Positions 7,799 to 11,368 of a stretch of DNA of 11,368 nucleotides are shown in pieces. Position numbers and translations under genes: made by a program. The DNA lies in contig CANRKN010000067.1 in assembly GCA_947631215.1 (NCBI GenBank), positions 1-11,368 on the forward strand, given 5' to 3'. The DNA comes from an uncultured Oscillospiraceae bacterium (GTDB taxonomy: Bacteria; Bacillota_A; Clostridia; Oscillospirales; Oscillospiraceae). Every line of letters begins with the position of its first letter. Within the stretch, counting starts at the first letter, position 1. The notes under the pieces are model-generated. The model was not told the origin of the DNA. It was given only the letters and a program-made list of their open reading frames with translations, and did not search any database.

Positions 7799-8688
7799 GT
7801 GCCCTTCCCTCCATAGGTATACCGGTCCGTCAGCGCGCGCATGACGGCCATGGCCGCCAGCAGCGCCACCATCAGGATAAAGGCGATGGCCGCGGCGAAG
7901 TGCAGGTTATTGGCCACATACTGCCCCTCGATGGCGTCGCCTAAGAGGAAGAACATGCCGTCGCCCAGCTTCTGGGAGATATAGAACGTGCTGATGGAGG
8001 GGATGAGCACCATGGTCACGCCGTTGACCACCCCGGGCATGCTCAGGGGCAGTATCACCCGCCGCAGCACCCCCGCCGGGGCGCAGCCCAGGTCCCGGGC
8101 CGCCTCGATGAGCCGGTAGTCCATCTTCGCCATGATGGAATAAAGCGGCATGATCATGTAGGGCAGGTAGTCGTACACCATGCCGATGATGACCGCCGTC
8201 TCCGTGCCGATGATGTGTACCCGGCCCAGGCCCAGCTTGGCGAGGAAGTTATTGAGGATGCCCGTGTCCTGCAATATGGTCATCCAAGCGTAGGTGCGGA
8301 TGAGGAAGTTCATCCACATGGGGATCATGATGAGGGTCATCATGGTCTTCTGCGCCCGGGGGGATGCCCGGGAGATGATATAGGCCAGAGGATACCCCAG
8401 CAGCAGGCATGCCACCGTGGAGATGACCGCGAGCTTGATACTGCGCCAGGCGATGACGAGGTAGGTATGCACCTCGCCCGCCGTACCGTCCGCCGCCGTC
8501 ACCGTGGAGGTGGCGGTAAAAAAGCGGGTGATATTGGCGGTGGTGAAGCGGAAGGCGTTGTCCGTGAAGGCGTAGTAGGCCACGAACGCCAGGGGGACCA
8601 GGATGAATATCACTGCCCACAGCTCGTAGGGCCCGCCGGCCAGCCCGGCCACCAGTCGGCTGGTACGGCGTGCGTCGCGCCTTCTCAT
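7795..8688 (-). CDS. potB: PotB, polyamine ABC transporter permease
   Basis: This 297-aa inner-membrane permease pairs with the PotC domain of the next gene to form the channel of the polyamine importer. A basic N terminus (MRRRDARR) precedes the first membrane helix (about 23-42). The external loop around 45-78 is typical of PotB, and five further helices follow. The EAA motif ([19 protein letters not shown], 193-211) is the docking site for PotA. The reading frame is open 58 codons further upstream, but that part lies inside potA. The ATG at 8688-8686 overlaps the potA stop as ATGA and has a GGGGGAGG site directly upstream, inside the end of potA, so it is chosen. The stop overlaps the potCD start in the same way, which indicates coupled translation of the three subunits. 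Confidence 0.95.
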   Translation of the reverse strand: MRRRDARRTSRLVAGLAGGPYELWAVIFILVPLAFVAYYAFTDNAFRFTTANITRFFTATSTVTAADGTAGEVHTYLVIAWRSIKLAVISTVACLLLGYPLAYIISRASPRAQKTMMTLIMIPMWMNFLIRTYAWMTILQDTGILNNFLAKLGLGRVHIIGTETAVIIGMVYDYLPYMIMPLYSIMAKMDYRLIEAARDLGCAPAGVLRRVILPLSMPGVVNGVTMVLIPSISTFYISQKLGDGMFFLLGDAIEGQYVANNLHFAAAIAFILMVALLAAMAVMRALTDRYTYGGKGT

Positions 8689-9803
8689 TCCTCCCCCTCG
8701 CTTTCCGCGTCGCTGAGCTCGTCGAACTCGTTGGAGAAGGAGGCATAGTCCCCGTACAGGCCGGAGAACTCGCTCTTTTTCATGATATGGATGGCGTCGG
8801 GCTCGATGTAAAGGCCGATGCGCTCGTCCACGTCCACGAAGTCGGTGGTCTGGATCATCCACTTGAAGCCGCCGATGTCCACGATGACCTCATAGTGCAC
8901 GCCCATGAAGGTGACGGAGGTGACCACGCCGGTGAGCATGCCCTTGTCCTCCGCCACGATGTCCACGTCCTCCGGCCGGACCACCACGTCCACCGGCTCA
9001 TTGGCGCCGAAGCCCCCGTCCACGCAGTCGAAGGTGTGGCCGGAGAAGGAGACCAGCTTATCTTTCAGCATCACGCCGTCAACGATGTTGCTCTCGCCGA
9101 TGAAGTCTGCCACGAAGGCATTTTTCGGCTCGTTGTATACGTCCTGGCTGGTGCCGATCTGCTGGATGCGCCCCTCCGACATGACTACGATGGTGTCGGA
9201 CATACTGAGGGCCTCCTCCTGGTCGTGGGTGACGAAGATGAAGGTGATGCCCGTGGCCTTCTGGATGTTCTTCAGCTCCTGCTGCATGTCCTTGCGGAGC
9301 TTTAAGTCCAGCGCCGCCAGAGGCTCGTCCAAGAGCAGCACACGGGGCTTTCCCACCAAGGCCCGGGCGATGGCCACCCGCTGCTGCTGGCCGCCGGAGA
9401 GGCTGGTGACGGCGCGGTGCTCGAAGCCCTTGAGGGCCACCATGGCCAGCATCTCGTTGACCCGCTCCACGATCTCGTCCCGGGGCGTCTTCCGCTCCCG
9501 CAGGGGGAAGGCCACGTTCTCGAACACGTTCAGGTGGGGGAACAGGGCATAGCGCTGGAACACGGTGTTCACGTTGCGCTTGTGGGGCGGCACGTCGTTG
9601 ATGCGCTCGCCGCCGAAGAGGATGTCGCCGCTGTCCGGCGTCTCAAAGCCGCCGATGAGCCGCAATGTCGTGGTCTTGCCGCAGCCGGAGGGGCCTAAGA
9701 GGGTGATGAACTCGTTGTCGTAGATGTCCAGACTGATGTCGTCCAGGACCACCTGGCCGTCATAGGACTTGGTGATGTTTTTTAGCTCGATGATCTTATC
9801 CAT
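8685..9803 (-). CDS. potA: PotA, polyamine ABC transporter ATPase
   Basis: This 372-aa ATPase powers polyamine import. Its nucleotide-binding domain is complete: Walker [10 protein letters not shown] (37-45), Q-loop Gln83, ABC signature LSGGQQQR (135-142), Walker B VLLLDEP (155-161) and switch His193 in VTHDQEE. A C-terminal TOBE-type regulatory domain follows (about 240-342; VVRPEDV at 274-280), as in the PotA/MalK group. The protein ends in an unusually acidic tail (about 358-372). The start ATG at 9803 has GGGAG 5 nt upstream. It is the first gene of potA-potB-potCD and overlaps potB by 4 nt. Upstream lies a leader of about 378 nt ending in an intrinsic terminator, so expression of the whole operon is probably controlled by attenuation. 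Iron- or sugar-importing relatives share this ATPase type; the PotD domain downstream decides for polyamines. Confidence 0.96.
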   Translation of the reverse strand: MDKIIELKNITKSYDGQVVLDDISLDIYDNEFITLLGPSGCGKTTTLRLIGGFETPDSGDILFGGERINDVPPHKRNVNTVFQRYALFPHLNVFENVAFPLRERKTPRDEIVERVNEMLAMVALKGFEHRAVTSLSGGQQQRVAIARALVGKPRVLLLDEPLAALDLKLRKDMQQELKNIQKATGITFIFVTHDQEEALSMSDTIVVMSEGRIQQIGTSQDVYNEPKNAFVADFIGESNIVDGVMLKDKLVSFSGHTFDCVDGGFGANEPVDVVVRPEDVDIVAEDKGMLTGVVTSVTFMGVHYEVIVDIGGFKWMIQTTDFVDVDERIGLYIEPDAIHIMKKSEFSGLYGDYASFSNEFDELSDAESEGEE

Positions 9804-9823
9804 GTCTTCTCCCTCTCAGCGGC

Positions 9824-9866
9824 AAATAAAAAAACAAGCGAAACGGCTCCGGGCCCGTTCCACTTG
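9824..9866 (-). terminator. Intrinsic terminator in the potA leader
   Basis: On the minus strand CAAGUGGAACGG (9866-9855) pairs with CCGUUUCGCUUG (9846-9835) over 12 bp including two G-U pairs, around an 8-nt loop. Seven U's (9834-9828), then A and three more U's follow. Only about 20 nt separate it from the potA start, including the ribosome binding site, with no room for another promoter. Transcripts must pass it to express potABCD, which suggests a regulated terminator. Confidence 0.85.
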
Positions 9867-10181
9867 CGATAAGTTACAGTCTGCCGCCCCGCGGGGGATG
9901 CAACGGCTGGCCGTCCCAATGGATTTGAGAGTTTTCTGAAAGCAAAATGCCTTGCCCTACTCTTACTGACCATTTTACAAGTCTGTGTGCCGCCCGGCAC
10001 CGATTATAAAGTAACCAACTTATAAAACTTGAGCTTTTAACTCAATCAATAAGGCAGCTCGCGCTGCCAGCCGCTCATCGCGGCGATTCGGCATTCGACC
10101 CGGCTGTCCGTGTGGCCTCGGCCGTTTAATAAACGGCGGTCGCATCCTGCTTCGGAAAAACATCGTTTTTCCAATTGAGAC
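9824..10181 (-). ncRNA. Candidate structured leader RNA (riboswitch or attenuator) of the pot operon
   Basis: The predicted transcript starts near 10181 and runs into the terminator before potA. Structure visible by eye, in transcript order: GUCUCAAU (10181-10174) pairs with AUUGGGAC (9920-9913), closing about 269 nt. An 8-bp hairpin with a 3-nt loop lies at 10172-10154. CGACC (10142-10138) pairs with GGUCG (10100-10096) around a palindromic hairpin (10137-10121). Further hairpins are at 10084-10070 (GCCGC/GCGGC), 10068-10053 (6-bp stem with a GCGA GNRA-type tetraloop) and 10045-10029 (UUGAG/CUCAA). A 10-bp helix (10028-10019 with 9981-9972) encloses a GUGCC/GGCAC hairpin (10000-9987). AGAGU/ACUCU also pair nearby. 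The GNRA loop and U-tract fit only the minus strand. I do not recognise SRP RNA, tmRNA, RNase P, 6S, T-box or a common riboswitch. The existence of a structured leader is likely; ligand and class are unknown, and a stand-alone RNA with partial read-through is the alternative. Confidence 0.68.
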
Positions 10182-10187
10182 TACAGC

Positions 10188-10216
10188 ATTATATAGGCCC
10201 CCCGGGGGTTTGTCAA
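10188..10216 (-). promoter_or_regulatory. Consensus sigma-A promoter of the pot leader and operon
   Basis: On the minus strand a perfect TTGACA (10211-10216), 17-bp spacer and perfect TATAAT (10188-10193) give the strongest promoter in the window. The predicted start is near 10181, exactly where the closing helix of the leader begins. The spacer contains a 10-bp palindrome, CCCCCGGGGG (10199-10208). Such a strong promoter suggests that control comes later, at the leader terminator. Confidence 0.9.
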
Positions 10217-10218
10217 TA

Positions 10219-10264
10219 GCATAAAACCGTTCCTGGGAAAATTTGTCGCATCTTGCATAAAACC
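10219..10264. repeat. Pair of 10-bp direct repeats in the divergent promoter region
   Basis: GCATAAAACC occurs at 10219-10228 and again at 10255-10264, 36 bp apart, just upstream of the pot promoter -35 and upstream of the divergent acyltransferase-like gene. The pair could bind a regulator of either gene, or be chance in an AT-rich stretch. Apart from these repeats, T-runs (10268-10280) and a likely promoter, the 10217-10380 interval holds nothing else I recognise. Confidence 0.35.
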
Positions 10265-10291
10265 AAGTTTTCCTTTTTTTGCAAAAACCTA

Positions 10292-10320
10292 TTGCACTAT
10301 TGGGAAATATGTGCTTAAAT
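10292..10320 (+). promoter_or_regulatory. Likely promoter of the acyltransferase-like gene
   Basis: TTGCAC (10292-10297), a 17-bp spacer and TTAAAT (10315-10320) form a moderate sigma-A promoter about 60 nt before the ATG. A second weak candidate is TTGAAG (10324-10329) with GATAAA (10347-10352). Which one is used cannot be decided from sequence. Confidence 0.4.
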
Positions 10321-10380
10321 ATATTGAAGTATTGATACAGCGTGTTGATAAAACACTTTACACGGAAAGGAAACACAGCT

Positions 10381-11235
10381 ATGGGAAGACCTGACGGCAT
10401 CCGGGTCCGGGAGTCCTCCAACCCGATATACTATCTGATACCCCAGTTCATGCCGCATCGCCACGACTCCATGAACATGATCACGGTGGACATCCCCGTG
10501 GAGCCCCTGCGCCAGTACATGAACGCCCAGCGCCGGGAGGGAAAGCACATAAGCCATCTGGCCCTTATCATAACGGCCTATGTCCACACGGTGGCCGAGT
10601 TTCCGCTGCTGAACCGCTTTTTGGTAAACAAGCGGATATACGAGCACAAGGACTTCAAGATGGCCATGGTGGTGCTCCGGGCCGGCGGCGGCGCCAACGA
10701 CGACACCGAGTCCAAACTGGACCTGAGCTATTCGGACACCATCTTCGACATCCAGAACAAGATAGACAAGTACTTGGAGGAGAATACCGCCGGCGCCGAT
10801 GAGGGCGAAAACGACACGGAGAAGATCATGGGCATCATCATGAAAATGCCCTGGCTCATCAACTTCATCGGCTGGGTCCTCCGCTTCGGCGATAAGCACG
10901 GCCTCATCCCCCAGTCCCTCCTGGACGTGAGCCCCTTCCACGCCAGCGCCCTCATTACGAACCTCGCCAGCATCCGCACCAACCACATCTACCACCACGT
11001 CTATGACTTCGGCACCACCTCCATCGCCATCGCCATGGGCAACATGCGGGACGTGGTAAAGCGGGGCAAGGGCGGCGCCATCGAGGCCGTCCGCTGCATC
11101 CCTCTGGGCATCGTCATGGACGAGCGCATCGCCTCGGGCCACTACTTCGCCCTGGCCTTCGCCAGGATGAAGGAATTCCTGGCCCACCCGGAGCTGCTGG
11201 AAAAGCCCGGCGACACCAGCCATCCGGTACTGTAA
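10381..11235 (+). CDS. Stand-alone E2/CAT-fold acyltransferase-like protein with a degenerate active-site motif
   Basis: This 284-aa protein resembles the catalytic domain of 2-oxoacid dehydrogenase E2 subunits, which share the chloramphenicol acetyltransferase fold. It lacks lipoyl and E1/E3-binding domains, and no E1 or E3 genes are nearby, so it is not a normal dehydrogenase subunit. Family-like stretches are ISHLALIITAYVHTVAEFP (57-75), FGTTSIAIAMGN (210-221) and a C-terminal PLGIVMDERIASGHYFA (241-257). The last aligns with the catalytic DHRxxDG region of E2 (HHxxxDG in CAT), but the His is Glu248 and the Asp is Ser252. Catalysis by the usual His is therefore doubtful, though His254 or His205/His206 might contribute. 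There is no signal peptide; the hydrophobic part at 149-168 may be a helix insert. The ATG at 10381 follows GGAAAGG; an upstream GTG (10342) lacks a binding site. It is monocistronic and ends in a strong terminator. Its function is unknown. Confidence 0.75.
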   Translation: MGRPDGIRVRESSNPIYYLIPQFMPHRHDSMNMITVDIPVEPLRQYMNAQRREGKHISHLALIITAYVHTVAEFPLLNRFLVNKRIYEHKDFKMAMVVLRAGGGANDDTESKLDLSYSDTIFDIQNKIDKYLEENTAGADEGENDTEKIMGIIMKMPWLINFIGWVLRFGDKHGLIPQSLLDVSPFHASALITNLASIRTNHIYHHVYDFGTTSIAIAMGNMRDVVKRGKGGAIEAVRCIPLGIVMDERIASGHYFALAFARMKEFLAHPELLEKPGDTSHPVL

Positions 11236-11246
11236 AAAAACACGCA

Positions 11247-11275
11247 CCGGGCCGCCTTGACAGCGGCCCGGTTTT
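11247..11275 (+). terminator. Terminator of the acyltransferase-like gene
   Basis: CCGGGCCGC (11247-11255), a 7-nt loop and GCGGCCCGG (11263-11271) form a perfect 9-bp stem followed by TTTT, 11 nt after the stop codon. Its loop holds the -35 box of the following tRNA promoter. Confidence 0.92.
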
Positions 11276-11285
11276 CGTTTAGAAT
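11257..11285 (+). promoter_or_regulatory. Promoter of tRNA-Arg, embedded in the upstream terminator
   Basis: TTGACA (11257-11262), a 17-bp spacer (11263-11279) and TAGAAT (11280-11285) form a near-consensus sigma-A promoter. Its predicted start near 11292 is about 6 nt before the mature tRNA 5' end. The -35 lies in the loop and the spacer in the 3' arm and U-tract of the preceding terminator. Confidence 0.82.
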
Positions 11286-11297
11286 AGCTAAGCACCT

Positions 11298-11368
11298 GCC
11301 CATGTAGCTCAGCAGGATAGAGCAGCCGCCTCCTAAGCGGCAGGTCGGACGTTCGAATCGTCTCATGG
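11298..11368 (+). tRNA. tRNA-Arg (anticodon CCU), 3' end outside the window
   Basis: The cloverleaf is clear: acceptor strand GCCCATG (11298-11304), D stem GCTC/GAGC (11307-11310, 11320-11323), anticodon stem GCCGC/GCGGC (11325-11329, 11337-11341) with loop CTCCTAA (11330-11336), so the anticodon is CCT (11332-11334) and reads the arginine codon AGG. The T arm is GGACG-TTCGAAT-CGTCT (11347-11363). The last 5 visible bases, CATGG, pair with the acceptor; two acceptor bases, the discriminator and the CCA end lie beyond the edge. Confidence 0.95.

Noticed and set aside
9804..9870. T-box antiterminator resemblance (UGGAAC near the terminator; AAGAGUAGG near 9957)
   Set aside because: The conserved CCGCG that should follow UGGNAC is absent, no Stem I with AGUA/GAA bulges or specifier loop could be drawn, and the downstream gene is not an amino-acid or tRNA-synthetase gene.
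10003..10008. A second TATAAT on the minus strand inside the leader
   Set aside because: No acceptable -35 lies 16-18 bp upstream, and it falls between the strands of a 10-bp RNA helix; the consensus promoter at 10188-10216 is far better.
9824..10181. Leader RNA as a housekeeping RNA (SRP RNA, tmRNA, RNase P, 6S)
   Set aside because: The hallmark sequences I know for SRP helix 8, the tmRNA ends, RNase P conserved regions and the 6S rod-and-bubble layout are not present. A covariance search should confirm this.
9782..10421. Long minus-strand open frames across the potA upstream region (72 and 133 codons)
   Set aside because: They cross promoters, hairpins and the terminator, have no convincing ribosome binding sites and resemble no protein. 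Only the 47-codon sub-frame is kept, as a low-confidence leader-peptide idea.
1..11368. CRISPR arrays, insertion sequences, phage genes or attachment sites
   Set aside because: No regularly spaced repeats, transposase or integrase frames, or terminal repeats were seen. The tRNA at the right edge could be an integration target, but its 3' end lies outside the window.

Overview
The window is GC-rich DNA from a Gram-positive bacterium, most likely a gut Clostridia member (Oscillospiraceae-like). The evidence is the strong G/C third-position bias, Firmicutes-type ribosome binding sites, consensus sigma-A promoters, a FeoA-FeoB fusion, and a Firmicutes-type glycosyltransferase start. The taxon is an inference; no rRNA or other marker is present. 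The genes are ordinary and intact. The most unusual part is the non-coding DNA between 9804 and 10380.

Layout. Positions 1-4798 are all on the minus strand, read right to left. They hold a GH36 alpha-galactosidase (4798-3209), plsY for phospholipid synthesis (3125-2523), a fused FeoA-FeoB ferrous iron transporter with a TTG start (2477-123), and the first 98 bases of a GT4-type glycosyltransferase. Spacings of 83, 45 and 24 nt and no good terminator suggest that plsY, feoAB and the glycosyltransferase are co-transcribed, with their own promoter in front of plsY. A divergent promoter region (4799-4995) separates the galactosidase from a plus-strand TSUP-family membrane exporter/importer (4996-5778). 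That gene ends in a bidirectional terminator shared with the convergent pot operon.

Positions 9803-5825 (minus strand) encode a polyamine ABC transporter: potA (ATPase), potB (permease), and one long gene joining the PotC permease to the PotD substrate-binding protein. Both junctions are 4-nt ATGA overlaps, so translation is tightly coupled. The fused subunit tethers the binding protein to the membrane through a seventh helix.

Upstream of potA is a perfect TTGACA-17-TATAAT promoter followed by a leader of about 378 nt. The leader folds into many perfect hairpins, has a long-range helix closing exactly at the predicted transcription start, and finishes with a 12-bp intrinsic terminator just before the potA ribosome binding site. 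No promoter fits between that terminator and potA, so the operon probably depends on conditional read-through. This is a candidate riboswitch or other attenuator that I cannot assign to a known class.

Divergent from this leader is a 284-aa stand-alone acyltransferase-fold protein related to E2 subunits, whose HxxxDG-like catalytic motif is degenerate. Its terminator loop carries the -35 box of the promoter for tRNA-Arg(CCU), which runs off the right edge of the window.
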